Source: Paeniglutamicibacter antarcticus_C
GTDB taxonomy: Bacteria > Actinomycetota > Actinomycetes > Actinomycetales > Micrococcaceae
DNA: 64,000 nucleotides
Direction of reading: 5' to 3'
Assembly (NCBI RefSeq): GCF_039544305.1
Contig: NZ_BAABLK010000036.1
Span: forward strand, 55,445 to 119,444
Part shown: piece after piece, positions 8,474-16,828 of the stretch
How positions within the stretch are numbered: the first letter of the stretch is position 1
How the letters are laid out: the number at the start of each line of letters is the position of its first letter
Translations under genes and position numbers: made by a program
The notes under the pieces: generated by a model
Database searches by the model: none
What the model saw: the letters and a program-made list of their open reading frames with translations, nothing else
What the model was told of the DNA's origin: nothing

Positions 8474-9064
8474 ATGGAGGAGCACCTTCCTGCGGGTGCG
8501 CTCGGGCCCTTCCCCGTGGCGTTGGACATCCGTGCTTACCTCGTTGCCTACGGCGCGGGGCTCGTCCTGGTCGATACCGGCATGGACCCAAGCGGAAGTT
8601 CGATTGACGCGGCGCTCAAGGGCGGCGGTGCCGATTGGTCCGACGTACGCCAGATTGTCCTCACCCACGGACACCTAGACCATATCGGGGGACTTCACCA
8701 CGCCCGGTCATCGGCTCCGAGCGCTGTTGTGCGCGCGAGTCCCCTTGAAATGATCGACGGCGCGCAGCCGCTCACCGATGGCGCGATCATCGGAAGCCTC
8801 AGGGCGTTTGCCACTCCGGGGCACACCCCCGGACACATGAGCCTGTACGACGAGGATCGTTCGATACTGCTCGTCGGGGATTACCTCGGCGTCATTGACG
8901 GAAAACTGGTCAGGGCTCCGGCACGGTTCACCTCGGACCGTGCGCAAACCGAGAGATCGCTTCGTCTGCTACTTGAACTGCGTGGCGCGAGGATGCTCTT
9001 CGCGCACGGTCCTGAGATCGACCGGCCTTGGGATGCACTCGACGAGCTGCTCATGCGGGGCTGA
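8474..9064 (+). CDS. MBL-fold metallo-hydrolase
   Basis: A metallo-beta-lactamase fold hydrolase of 196 residues. The hallmark motif THGHLDHIGG is present, followed by GTPGHTPGHMSL and a later GDYLG metal-bridging Asp and a C-terminal AHGPE histidine, so both zinc sites look complete. Homologues include lactonases (AHL quorum-quenching type) and many uncharacterised esterases. The frame is open from 8360, but family similarity begins after the Met at 8474, which I chose; there is no strong ribosome site at either. The downstream VOC gene is on the same strand about 100 nt away. Substrate is not known. Confidence 0.78.
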   Translation: MEEHLPAGALGPFPVALDIRAYLVAYGAGLVLVDTGMDPSGSSIDAALKGGGADWSDVRQIVLTHGHLDHIGGLHHARSSAPSAVVRASPLEMIDGAQPLTDGAIIGSLRAFATPGHTPGHMSLYDEDRSILLVGDYLGVIDGKLVRAPARFTSDRAQTERSLRLLLELRGARMLFAHGPEIDRPWDALDELLMRG

Positions 9065-9167
9065 GCGGAACCGACCGGTTTGCGAACCGGCGGATTCCCT
9101 GCCGATGTTCAATTGCCGCAGCGATGTTCCTCTTGCCCCGGCCCCGACCGGTTGGTACGTTCGCGGC

Positions 9168-9608
9168 ATGGAAGAGACCGAAAGAGACGTCGAAATGAAC
9201 TGGACCCTTGAGGTGGTGGTGGTCCCGGTATCCGATCTCGATCGGTCAAAGGCGTTCTACAGGGACAGGCTTGGGTTCCGCGTTGACAACGACTACGACC
9301 TGGGCGAGGGCCGGCGAGTCATCCAACTCACTCCCCCGGGGTCGTGGTGTTCAAACGTTTTCGGAACCGGCGGCGTGGTCGTCGAAATGCCACCCGGCTC
9401 GGTGAAAGGCCTGCAACTGGTGGTGCCCGACATTGAACGGGCGCACCGGTTGCTCACCGAACGCGGCATCGAAACCAGCGGGGTGCAGGTCCTTGGCGAA
9501 AACCCGGACCCGGACGCACATCCCCTCGACAACGTCGGAATGATCTTCCTTTCGGACCCCGACGGAAACGGATGGGCGATCCAACAGATGGCTGGTCGGG
9601 GCCGATGA
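9168..9608 (+). CDS. VOC (glyoxalase/bleomycin-resistance) family protein
   Basis: A 146-residue single-VOC-domain protein. The beta-alpha-beta-beta-beta modules are visible: VVVVPVSDLDRSKAFYRDRL near the N-terminus and IFLSDPDGNGWAIQQM at the C-terminus, with likely metal-facing residues in each half. Members include glyoxalases, dioxygenases and drug-binding proteins, so the label is fold-level only. Translation could also start at the Met 27 nt later (MNWTLEV), which begins at the domain edge and follows an AAAGAGA stretch. It is on the same strand as the MBL hydrolase and may be co-transcribed. Confidence 0.8.
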   Translation: MEETERDVEMNWTLEVVVVPVSDLDRSKAFYRDRLGFRVDNDYDLGEGRRVIQLTPPGSWCSNVFGTGGVVVEMPPGSVKGLQLVVPDIERAHRLLTERGIETSGVQVLGENPDPDAHPLDNVGMIFLSDPDGNGWAIQQMAGRGR

Positions 9609-9687
9609 AATCCCCGATCGTCCCACCCGGCGGCTCCCAACCCGGCCAGGCGCCCCGCAGGGCCGCGATGGTCATCCCATCGCAGGT

Positions 9688-10467
9688 TTAGCCTGTCTGG
9701 GCCAAGGCCGCGTTGAGGATCTGCGCCGCCATTTCGGCGAATTCCGGGGAGTCAAGGCCATCTCCGGCGATAAATGAAACCATTGCCACGTGGTCGCCCT
9801 TGGCCTTGATCAACACAAGTGCCTGTTGGCGCATCTGCTGGCCCTTGGCGCCCCTGGTCCACATGATTGCAGAGTCGGCTTCATCGGACTTGAGCTTGGG
9901 CTTTGCCGTGGTGAAGGGAACCGTATCGGCTTCTTGGTGCATGGTGACCTTCTTGCATTCGGTGAGCATGGCCAGCACCGTTGCATAGTGGGCATCCAGG
10001 GAGGAGTTGTCGGTGATCTTGGCCACCTCTACCGAGCCGGTGGCAGCGACCTTGTCCGCCAGGAAATCGGTCCGGGCCCCCTCACCGCCCATCTGTACCG
10101 GTGACCAATTTAGCGATTCAATGGTCTCGGCGCATTGGGTGGGCAGCACGGTGATCCCGCCCAAGGTGTCTTCGGGCGCCTTCTTCAGGTCGCTGAGCTC
10201 CGCCCCGGAGATCACCCGGGCCTTCTCGAAGCCCAACCGTGCGGCCATGGAGATCCCCGAGGCCACTGAAAGCTCGGAGACATTCAGCTCTGCCGCTTCC
10301 GCCGAAGCCGGTGCCGGTGCGGTCTCGGTGGCATTGGTGCTCAGCGGTGCGTGTCCTTCGGGAAGTTCGACCCCTTGCGGGTCGCTGGAGCAACCTGCGA
10401 GCAACAGCCCCATGGCCATGGCGAGGGCGAAGGTTCGAAGCCCGCCCTTTGTGGTCTTAGCGGCCAT
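9688..10467 (-). CDS. Lipoprotein, PknH-like sensor-domain type, last gene of the copper operon
   Basis: A 259-residue lipoprotein: a hydrophobic signal (residues 11-25) ends in the lipobox LLLAGC with lipidated Cys26. The mature part has two further cysteines (in LPTQC and LTECKK) about 77 residues apart that could form a disulphide, and an overall pattern that recalls the PknH-type extracellular sensor domain; that link is tentative. Its start overlaps the CopD-CtaG coding end by 11 bp, so it belongs to the copper operon. A role in copper handling is inferred from context only. No metal-binding Met or His cluster is visible. Confidence 0.7.
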   Translation of the reverse strand: MAAKTTKGGLRTFALAMAMGLLLAGCSSDPQGVELPEGHAPLSTNATETAPAPASAEAAELNVSELSVASGISMAARLGFEKARVISGAELSDLKKAPEDTLGGITVLPTQCAETIESLNWSPVQMGGEGARTDFLADKVAATGSVEVAKITDNSSLDAHYATVLAMLTECKKVTMHQEADTVPFTTAKPKLKSDEADSAIMWTRGAKGQQMRQQALVLIKAKGDHVAMVSFIAGDGLDSPEFAEMAAQILNAALAQTG

Positions 10468-12586
10468 GGCGCGAAATCTCCTCGTCCTGCTTTTTCATTT
10501 GGGCGAACATATCGTTGTAGGCGTGTAGTTCGGCGTCGTTGTCGCGATCCGCCTGACGATCCTTGCGCTTGGATTCCTTGGTGTCGTCCCGATTCCAGGA
10601 GACCATTACCCCGAGGGCAATCAGCAGCGTCGGTATCTCCCCGATGCCCCACATAGCCCCTGCGCCCAGGCGTTGGTCCTCCAACGCGGTCTCGCCCCAG
10701 GTACGGCCCATGTTGCCGAACCAGTCGGCCTGGATCAGCGAGGTGGAGCTCATGATCGATACGCCGTAGAAGGCGTGGAAGCTCATGGTGGCCAGCAGGA
10801 TCACCAGGCGGAACGGGTACGGGGCGCGCTTCGGGACCGGGTCCGTTCCGATCATGCTCAAGGCAAAGAGGTAGCCGGTGATCAGGAAGTGCACGTTCAT
10901 CAATTCGTGGCCCATGTGCTGGCGCAAGGCGAAGCCGAAGGCGTCGGTGCCATAGAAAATGATGATGGACCCGGCGAAGTTGGCAGCGGCGAACAACGGG
11001 TGGGTGATCACGGCCGAGTACTTCGAGTGGACAAGCACCAGGATCCATTCACGCGGCCCGCGGGTTCCGTCTGCGCGCGAGGTCAGCGCCTTCAGCGCCA
11101 GGGTGACAGGCGAACCGATGACCAGGAACAAGGGAGCCACCATTGTCAGGGCCATGTGGTCGACCATGTGTACGGAAAACAGGATCTTTCCGTAGACGGC
11201 CATGGCACCGGAGGTGAAGTAGAACAGTGCTGCCAGGCCCACCATCCAGGAGATGGTCAGCAGGATTGGCCATTTGTCCCCGCGCTTGCGGACCTTGATG
11301 ACGGCCCAGAGGTAGGCGATGGCCAGGAAAACAACGATCGCAATCCACAACCAGTCAAAACGCCAGACCTCTGCCCAGCTGGCGCTGGTGAGCGGGGGCG
11401 GCAGTTCATACCCGGTGAGCAATCGCGCCGGGGTGGGCTCGACGGGTGGGGCATCGGGGGTCGGTGGGGCAGTGCGGGCCAGCACCGTGGCAAGGGCCAT
11501 CACCGCTGCCATGATGATCACCTCGGCGCCGACAACCTTCCAGGCGGCACGCGTGGCCGCGATCTTGCCGGCCTCCAGCGCGGGGATCACCCGTTGGCGG
11601 TGGATCAGGCCCAGCGCACCCAGCGCCAGGGTGGCCGCGATCTTGGCCATCACCAAAAACCCGTAACGGGTGAACCACTGGTCAAGGTCGGTGATGCGGA
11701 TCGTGGCGTTCACGATGCCCGAGCCTGCGACCAGCACGATGGAGATCGTCGCCAGCGCGGAGAAGCGGCGCAGCACGGTGCCGGCCAGGATCGGCCGGGT
11801 ACCCGGGTAGCGCCCCGGGGCCTTGGATGCCAGCAGCGGGGCAAGTGCGGCAAGGACCACGATTCCGCCGAACCAAAGGCTCACTCCGGCCAGGTGCAGC
11901 ATGATCGAGTTGACTGCGCCCCAGTGGTCGTCCCCGCCGGCCGCGTGGCCGATCAGGGAAAGCGGCAGGATCCCGACGAAGGAAAATAGCGTGGTGGCAC
12001 CCACCCATGTGGAGGAGCGCACCCCGAGCGCCAGCGAGGAGACGATCGCGGCAATCACGATCATCCATGCCCAGGCCCGTCCCACGGAAATGTTCAGCAC
12101 GTAGTCGAGCATGGCGGAGGTGTAGCTGGGATCGGAGCTTATGGGGATGCCCGCCAGATCCCAGAAGTTGAAGATCAGAACAGCGGCCGCCGATACCGTC
12201 CAGACCATGCCCGAGGCAGCAGCGAGGTTCATCACGCGGGCGAAGGCCGGGTGCACGGCCCCGCCGTCGGTGTTGTGCTCCCCCGGGCCCGGGCGCTTGG
12301 GCTTGGTGGACCGCGGCAGGATCGTTGAGGCGAAAACCAGTGCTGCGATGGTGATCGCCATGGAGGAGTGGTGCAGCGCCTTGGACAAGGGCAGGGCCCA
12401 ACGGACCAGTGCTCCGGAGTCCCCCAGCTCGCTGGCCTGCGCGGTTCCGGCGAAGTAGCTGGCGGCAACCAAGACCAGCACCCCAACCACCAACGCGGGA
12501 AGTGTCAACAGGGGCCACAGCCGCCGTGTGGGTGTCGTGGCTCGGTCCCGTGGGGCCTGCTCCAGCGTAGTGCGTGACTTGTTCAC
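10457..12586 (-). CDS. CopD-CtaG fusion: copper import / cytochrome c oxidase assembly membrane protein
   Basis: A 709-residue polytopic membrane protein. The N-terminal half (about residues 25-370) has the CopD copper-transport pattern with repeated helices and the HxxSMAIT and GHAAGGDDHW stretches. The C-terminal half (about 390-660) matches the CtaG/YtcG (caa3-type oxidase assembly) family with VHMVDHMALTMVAPLF, a motif expected to bind copper. A charged cytoplasmic tail ends the protein. Such fusions in actinobacteria are linked to delivery of copper to extracytoplasmic cuproenzymes. Translation starts at GTG with AAAGGA 6 nt upstream. It follows the DyP gene after a 107-bp gap within the operon. 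Confidence 0.9.
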   Translation of the reverse strand: MNKSRTTLEQAPRDRATTPTRRLWPLLTLPALVVGVLVLVAASYFAGTAQASELGDSGALVRWALPLSKALHHSSMAITIAALVFASTILPRSTKPKRPGPGEHNTDGGAVHPAFARVMNLAAASGMVWTVSAAAVLIFNFWDLAGIPISSDPSYTSAMLDYVLNISVGRAWAWMIVIAAIVSSLALGVRSSTWVGATTLFSFVGILPLSLIGHAAGGDDHWGAVNSIMLHLAGVSLWFGGIVVLAALAPLLASKAPGRYPGTRPILAGTVLRRFSALATISIVLVAGSGIVNATIRITDLDQWFTRYGFLVMAKIAATLALGALGLIHRQRVIPALEAGKIAATRAAWKVVGAEVIIMAAVMALATVLARTAPPTPDAPPVEPTPARLLTGYELPPPLTSASWAEVWRFDWLWIAIVVFLAIAYLWAVIKVRKRGDKWPILLTISWMVGLAALFYFTSGAMAVYGKILFSVHMVDHMALTMVAPLFLVIGSPVTLALKALTSRADGTRGPREWILVLVHSKYSAVITHPLFAAANFAGSIIIFYGTDAFGFALRQHMGHELMNVHFLITGYLFALSMIGTDPVPKRAPYPFRLVILLATMSFHAFYGVSIMSSTSLIQADWFGNMGRTWGETALEDQRLGAGAMWGIGEIPTLLIALGVMVSWNRDDTKESKRKDRQADRDNDAELHAYNDMFAQMKKQDEEISRHGR

Positions 12587-12693
12587 AATGTCCTTTCAGC
12601 TTCCTCGCCCATTCATTCTCCCACCAATACCCCGGCCGCGGGGTGCCGGGGTGGCACACGCCACCTCGACACCACGCTTGCCATCGACCGCGG

Positions 12694-13935
12694 CTAGGCG
12701 GCGAACAACTCCTGGCCCAGGAAGGAGCCGCGCGCACACCCCGGCAGGATCGCATAAACGGCCGAACCCACCGGTGTTGTCCACTCATTGAGCATGTCCC
12801 GTTCGGCCATTCGTTCCTGGATCGGCAGGAACTGGCGTTGCACGTCGCATTGGTAGGAAGCGAAGAGCAATCCGGCTTTCTCCCCCTCCAGGTAGTTGTA
12901 ACCTCGGCGCAGGATGTGCTCATCGGCCTCGCGCGCCTGCCCACGGGCCACGTGTGAATCCGCTGAGATCATCGGGAACCCCGAATCATCACGCACCCGC
13001 AGGTCGGGGGTATCGAACTCGTGGTGGCCGGTCAACGGGGCCCCGTTGTCCTGGCGCCGGCCCATGGAAAAGTCCCGGGCCGGTCGATCCACAGAATCCC
13101 ACGTATCAAGGTCCATCTCGATACGCCGCAACACCAGCGAGGTACCTCCCTCTACCCAGGGCTCGAGGTTTTCACCGCCCCAGACTGCACGCTCGGCCAT
13201 CGCATCGCGCGGGTTCCCGCTGCCGTCGAGCTGGCCGAAGAGATTGCGCATAGTCGCGCCCTCGGCCATGGAGCCGCGGGAGTGGCGAAACCCGTCCTGT
13301 ATCCAAACGGTTTTGGCCAGGGTCCGCAGGTCCTTCTGGATCGACCGGCGCGCATGCAGAAGCGAGATCTTGTCATCCCCGCAGAATTGCACCACCACGT
13401 CGCTTTGCCCCCAGGCCTCCTCAAGTTTGTCGATGGGAAAGGCCGGCAGTTCCTTGAGCCAAGCTGGCACCAAGGACTTGTTGATGATGCGCACGGCTCC
13501 GGGGCCCAGCCCCACCGTCAGGGTCAGGCGCGCAGGGTTTTCTGCCATCTCAGGATCCGTATCGGCAAGGATGCCGCGCCCTGCCATCAGCCGGGCCGCA
13601 TCCTTGCTGATGATGCCCAGGATCCGTCGCATGAGATCGCGTTGGGCCGCTTTCCCGTCGGCGGAATCCATCTCCAAGTCCAGGCCAAGGAAGGAGACAA
13701 AAGCCGGCGCATCGGTGATGATGCCGGGTTGGCGTCGACCATGGAACGCCACGGTGTGCCCCCCGTACAGAAGGCCTTGCGGCTCAACGGCCTTAGCATT
13801 GCCCGGAATGCTGGCCGCGGCAAAGCCCGCTGCCGCACCCACGGCAGCGCCAGCCCCTCCAAACAGCAAGCCCCGCCGGCTCGGCCCCGAATCCGGTGTA
13901 TTTTCCTGCGGGGTTCCTGGGTTGGTTTCCGTCAT
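12694..13935 (-). CDS. Tat-exported DyP-type heme peroxidase (DtpA/EfeB-like)
   Basis: A 413-residue dye-decolourising peroxidase. The N-terminus has a twin-arginine signal (SRRGLLFGG followed by an Ala/Gly-rich hydrophobic stretch to about residue 50). Family motifs present are GQLDG (the GxxDG distal Asp), the SADSHVARG segment with the expected proximal heme His, and the C-terminal GLLFASYQCDVQRQF. In Streptomyces lividans a Tat-exported DyP (DtpA) encoded with copper chaperones takes part in maturing a copper oxidase; the neighbours here (PCuAC, CopC, CopD-CtaG) fit a similar role. The ATG chosen has AGGG nearby; an ATG 12 nt upstream overlapping the PCuAC stop is also possible. Confidence 0.9.
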   Translation of the reverse strand: MTETNPGTPQENTPDSGPSRRGLLFGGAGAAVGAAAGFAAASIPGNAKAVEPQGLLYGGHTVAFHGRRQPGIITDAPAFVSFLGLDLEMDSADGKAAQRDLMRRILGIISKDAARLMAGRGILADTDPEMAENPARLTLTVGLGPGAVRIINKSLVPAWLKELPAFPIDKLEEAWGQSDVVVQFCGDDKISLLHARRSIQKDLRTLAKTVWIQDGFRHSRGSMAEGATMRNLFGQLDGSGNPRDAMAERAVWGGENLEPWVEGGTSLVLRRIEMDLDTWDSVDRPARDFSMGRRQDNGAPLTGHHEFDTPDLRVRDDSGFPMISADSHVARGQAREADEHILRRGYNYLEGEKAGLLFASYQCDVQRQFLPIQERMAERDMLNEWTTPVGSAVYAILPGCARGSFLGQELFAA

Positions 13936-13939
13936 GGCC

Positions 13940-14512
13940 CTAGTCATCCGAGCGCTCAGAGTGGCCCATTTCTTCAGGGTCCCCCACCCCGGGATCGTAG
14001 GATTCCTTGGCCCCGGTGTAGCTCTTGATCTCAAAAGGGACCTGGCTGGTGCTCTCATCGCCGAAGGTGAGGACAAGCTTCGGGCTCTCGCCGACCTTCA
14101 GTTCTTGCTTCAGGCCCATCAGCATCACGTGGTTGCCGCCGGGAGCAAGTTCTACGGTCGCATGCGCCGGGATGTTCAACGGGCCATCGAGTTCCTTCAT
14201 GGACATCGCGGTACCGCTTCCCGCCATTTCATGAAGCTCAACGCTTCTGGCAAGACCGGTATCGACCTTGACCAGGTCGATGTCCTTGTCGCTGGTGTTT
14301 TCGAGGATTGCAAAACCACCGGTCATCCCGTCATGGGCTGCCTTGATCCAGGCTTCGGAGATCTGTACCGACGATGCCTGCGTGGCCGCGTCTTGACCGG
14401 TGGAGGCCGGTTCCGCGGTGTTCGCGGCTGCGCAGCCGCTGAGCAGCGCCGTGGCAAAGCCTGCGGAGATGAGAGGGGTGGCGAATCGGAAGGAACGAAT
14501 TTTCATGCTCAT
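13940..14512 (-). CDS. PCu(A)C-family copper chaperone lipoprotein
   Basis: A 190-residue periplasmic-type Cu(I) chaperone. The lipobox LLSGC gives lipidated Cys27, so the protein is anchored outside the membrane. The DUF461/PCuAC metal motif is intact: HEM, then methionines in SGTAMSM, then HVMLMGL about 25 residues later. These proteins pass copper to the CuA centre of cytochrome oxidase or to other cuproproteins. A GGAG site lies 8 nt before the ATG at 14512. A C-terminal acidic tail ends in GHSERSDD. It sits directly before the DyP gene with only 4 nt between the chosen coding ends. Confidence 0.92.
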   Translation of the reverse strand: MSMKIRSFRFATPLISAGFATALLSGCAAANTAEPASTGQDAATQASSVQISEAWIKAAHDGMTGGFAILENTSDKDIDLVKVDTGLARSVELHEMAGSGTAMSMKELDGPLNIPAHATVELAPGGNHVMLMGLKQELKVGESPKLVLTFGDESTSQVPFEIKSYTGAKESYDPGVGDPEEMGHSERSDD

Positions 14513-14725
14513 GGAAAATACTCCAAAATCTTGTCTGGGAGCGGGCGCACCGGGGTAGGCCCGATGGCGCCGCGTGCGGCGTCCGCTGGGCATCGTTGCC
14601 TCGTGGGAGGAAAGCAGTGCCGATACGTGGTGTTGGGAACGCGCACCTTGGGTGTCGGTTCAGGGCGGAACACAGGGTGCTGGATCTTGCTGCACCAAAC
14701 GAGCCAAGGAGGGCGCTGTAGCCAG

Positions 14726-15352
14726 CTACTTGGTTTGGCGGCGGACCTTGAGCAGGACAAGCACGATGATGCCAATCCCGGCAACGCCGATGATCGTCCA
14801 CACCAAGCCGGCAGGCATTCCGGCCACGGTCTTGCTGCTGTCGTCGGCCTCTGCACTCGGTTCCGTGCTCGGTGCGGCCATCATTGCCGGTGCTGTGGCT
14901 GCTGCACTGGTTTCTGGTGCGCCGGATGCAGCCGGGGTCGAACTGGCCTCGGTGGCGGGCGCCTTGATCTCGAAGTCGATCTTCTTGTCGATCGGGTGGC
15001 CGTCGGAGGAGACGACCCGAGACACTAGCGTGTACTTGCCGTTGCCCAAGGTCTCATCGGGGGTGACAACCACTTCGCGGCGATTGATCTCGAATGAAGT
15101 GCCGATCTCCGATCCCTCGGAGTTCTTGAGTTGGAGGATCGTGCCGATCTTCTTGATGTCGCCGCTGAAGGTGAGTACTAAGGTTTTCGGTGCGCTGTCG
15201 AGCACTTCGCCTGTGGCGGGAATGGATGAGATCAGCTCGTCATGGGCCTGTGCGCTGGATGCTCCGAAGAAGCTCATCAGGCACAGCAAGACTGCTGCGA
15301 AGAGGACGCCGATGCGGGTGGTGGCGCTTGGGGCTTTGATTGAATCAGTCAT
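14726..15352 (-). CDS. CopC-domain copper-binding membrane-anchored protein
   Basis: A 208-residue protein with a cleavable-looking signal ending ASSAQA at residue 36, which would leave His37 at the mature N-terminus as in Cu(II)-binding CopC. The CopC pattern follows (HDELISSIPATGEVL, later SSDGHPID with the second conserved Asp and His). A low-complexity Ala/Ser/Thr linker leads to one C-terminal membrane helix (about 180-201) and a short basic tail, as in actinobacterial YcnJ/CopC-type proteins. It probably binds copper outside the membrane for the downstream CopD domain. It lies between the first membrane gene and the PCuAC gene, with 213 bp before the latter. Confidence 0.9.
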   Translation of the reverse strand: MTDSIKAPSATTRIGVLFAAVLLCLMSFFGASSAQAHDELISSIPATGEVLDSAPKTLVLTFSGDIKKIGTILQLKNSEGSEIGTSFEINRREVVVTPDETLGNGKYTLVSRVVSSDGHPIDKKIDFEIKAPATEASSTPAASGAPETSAAATAPAMMAAPSTEPSAEADDSSKTVAGMPAGLVWTIIGVAGIGIIVLVLLKVRRQTK

Positions 15353-15410
15353 GGGTGTCTTTGGTCCTTGTTCTCCGCAGTGCTGGTGCATCACGGATCG
15401 TGGTGTGCTT

Positions 15411-16046
15411 TTACAGGATCGCGAAAGCGGGACCTGCCGGTGGACCACGTCTGCGGAGCGCGGGACGCAAGACATCCCGAAGCACCAACGATTCGTAAGC
15501 GATATCAAGCAGCGGCTGTTTTCCCCAAGCAGCTTGGAAACCGCAGATGAAGAGGATGGACCGGGGAAGGTAAAGGAAGATCGCATCGGCAATGGCCCGA
15601 ACGGAGATTTCACCCTTGCGCAGGGCGATGACAGTCAGCAGGGCGGCACCAAGGTGCGCTGTTGCCATCAGTCCGGAGCTGTGCAGGTCGACAGCTGCCA
15701 CCGCGGTCACCGGAACCTCAAGGCCCAGCGAAACGCCGTGGGCCGCGTGTCCGGCATGGATGCCACCTTCACTGGCCAGTGCGGAGGCTTGGTGGTTGCG
15801 TCCGAACAATGCGAATGCCCCATGGTAGATTCCTTGGCTCACCCCGACGGCCAAGGCGGTGCGCAACCACGAGATCTTGTTCGCCGCCAGGGCCGTGCAC
15901 ACCACTGCGCTCACGCACAGCAGCAAACCAAGAATCGGCAACGGCGGTAGCTGGCCGTCTGCCAGCGCGTGCGAGGCAGCAGCAAGGCCGGTGCAGATCA
16001 ATGCACCTATCCAGCCGCGCACAATGCGCAAGCCATGATCCTTCAT
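15411..16046 (-). CDS. Membrane protein of unknown function, first gene of the copper operon
   Basis: A 211-residue protein with about five hydrophobic segments and several histidines in or near them (SHALADG, GIYHGAF, GIHAGHAAHG, TAHLGAAL). A strong GGAGGAAAACAGC ribosome site fixes the ATG at 16046; a longer in-frame start at GTG would lie inside that site. I do not recognise the family. As the first gene of a run of copper genes, with histidine-rich membrane segments, a role in copper movement or sensing is plausible but unproven. Confidence 0.75.
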   Translation of the reverse strand: MKDHGLRIVRGWIGALICTGLAAASHALADGQLPPLPILGLLLCVSAVVCTALAANKISWLRTALAVGVSQGIYHGAFALFGRNHQASALASEGGIHAGHAAHGVSLGLEVPVTAVAAVDLHSSGLMATAHLGAALLTVIALRKGEISVRAIADAIFLYLPRSILFICGFQAAWGKQPLLDIAYESLVLRDVLRPALRRRGPPAGPAFAIL

Positions 16047-16084
16047 GCTGTTTTCCTCCACTGGGAGAATTTCGAAATATCGCC

Positions 16085-16129
16085 GACTGGTTCAACGAGC
16101 CAGTCTACGTGATTCTACGATCGGTAGAA
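16085..16129 (-). promoter_or_regulatory. Candidate operator region of the copper operon
   Basis: Two inverted repeats sit 39-83 nt upstream of the first copper gene: GACTGG and CCAGTC separated by 9 nt (16085-16105), and TTCTAC and GTAGAA separated by 5 nt (16113-16129). The second resembles CTAC/GTAG-type sites used by CopY/BlaI-like repressors, but no regulator gene is adjacent. Assignment to copper control is inference from position. Confidence 0.45.
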
Positions 16130-16150
16130 CCCATCTTGCGAGGGGCTCTT

Positions 16151-16209
16151 GGCGTTAACGCCAAAGCCGCCCGGTGCGCGGGTCCGTGGACCCGCGCACC
16201 GGGCGGCTT
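16151..16209 (-). terminator. hup: Strong hairpin terminator of the HU gene, next to a 12-bp palindrome
   Basis: A perfect 22-bp inverted repeat (arms 16164-16185 and 16188-16209) lies 24 nt past the HU stop codon. On the minus strand it is followed by TTTGGC and then the 12-bp palindrome GGCGTTAACGCC (16151-16162). The long stem and position make it the likely HU terminator; it would also separate the HU and copper transcription units. The use of the adjacent palindrome is unknown. Confidence 0.8.
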
Positions 16210-16233
16210 GAAAGCAGTTTTCTGCAGTGCAGG

Positions 16234-16518
16234 CTACTTGCCGGTGACGGCAGCCTTCAGCTTGGAACCAGCGGTCAGCTTGACCGAGTGGCCTGCCGGG
16301 ATCTGGATGGCTTCGCCGGTCTGCGGGTTGCGGCCGGTGCGAGCTGCACGGTCGGTGCGCTCAACTGCGAGCCAGCCCGGGATCGAGACCTTTTCGCCCT
16401 GGGAGATCTGGGAAACGAATACGTCGAACACTGCATCCAAAACACCGTTGACGGCTACCTGGGAGTTGCCAGTCTTCTCTGCGACAGCTGCAACAAGTTC
16501 ACTACGGTTCATAGCCAA
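16234..16518 (-). CDS. hup: HU-family nucleoid DNA-binding protein
   Basis: A 94-residue HU protein: the N-terminal helices (NRSELVAAVAEKTG, VNGVLDAVFDVF), the SIPGWLAVERTDRAARTGRNPQTGE beta arm that intercalates DNA, and C-terminal VKLTAGSKLKAAV are all standard. It lacks the long lysine-rich tail of mycobacterial HupB, as in Arthrobacter. An AGGAGG ribosome site sits 7 nt before a TTG and 13 nt before the ATG two codons later; family sequences begin MAKNRSEL, which supports the TTG start used here. It is a single-gene unit with its own terminator. Confidence 0.95.
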   Translation of the reverse strand: MAMNRSELVAAVAEKTGNSQVAVNGVLDAVFDVFVSQISQGEKVSIPGWLAVERTDRAARTGRNPQTGEAIQIPAGHSVKLTAGSKLKAAVTGK

Positions 16519-16828
16519 AGTATGTCCTCCTGGACTTCATCTTCCCGACCGGTTTCGGATCGGGTCGCCTCGCGTTCGCGGGGACTTCTGTGTGAGAACT
16601 TACCAAATGTTCCTGCGCGAAACGCCCGAAATGGGCCGAAATCCCGGGAAATTTTTGAAGTTTCCCCTGATTTTCGCGCTCAGCGGTATATTTCACGCCC
16701 AAAGAGAGACCAATCGCACGCCGGGCGTCTCTTGGGCGGTCGACCGTCCATGGACGGTTTTCATCGTTCCCGACGGTCCTCCCAGGCATGCGGCGCCCGT
16801 GGTCACCGCTGCTCCCCGCGATGCTTCC
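16519..16828 (-). promoter_or_regulatory. HU upstream region with a 16-bp palindrome
   Basis: This 310-bp gap holds the HU promoter and the 3-prime side of the SDR gene. It is AT-richer near 16600-16700. A perfect 16-bp palindrome ACCGTCCATGGACGGT lies at 16743-16758, about 70 nt past the SDR stop. With no loop it makes a poor terminator and could be a protein-binding site. No gene is seen. Confidence 0.4.

Noticed and set aside
8174..8674. Minus-strand open frame opposite the MBL hydrolase start
   Set aside because: It overlaps the conserved hydrolase domain and resembles no protein family.
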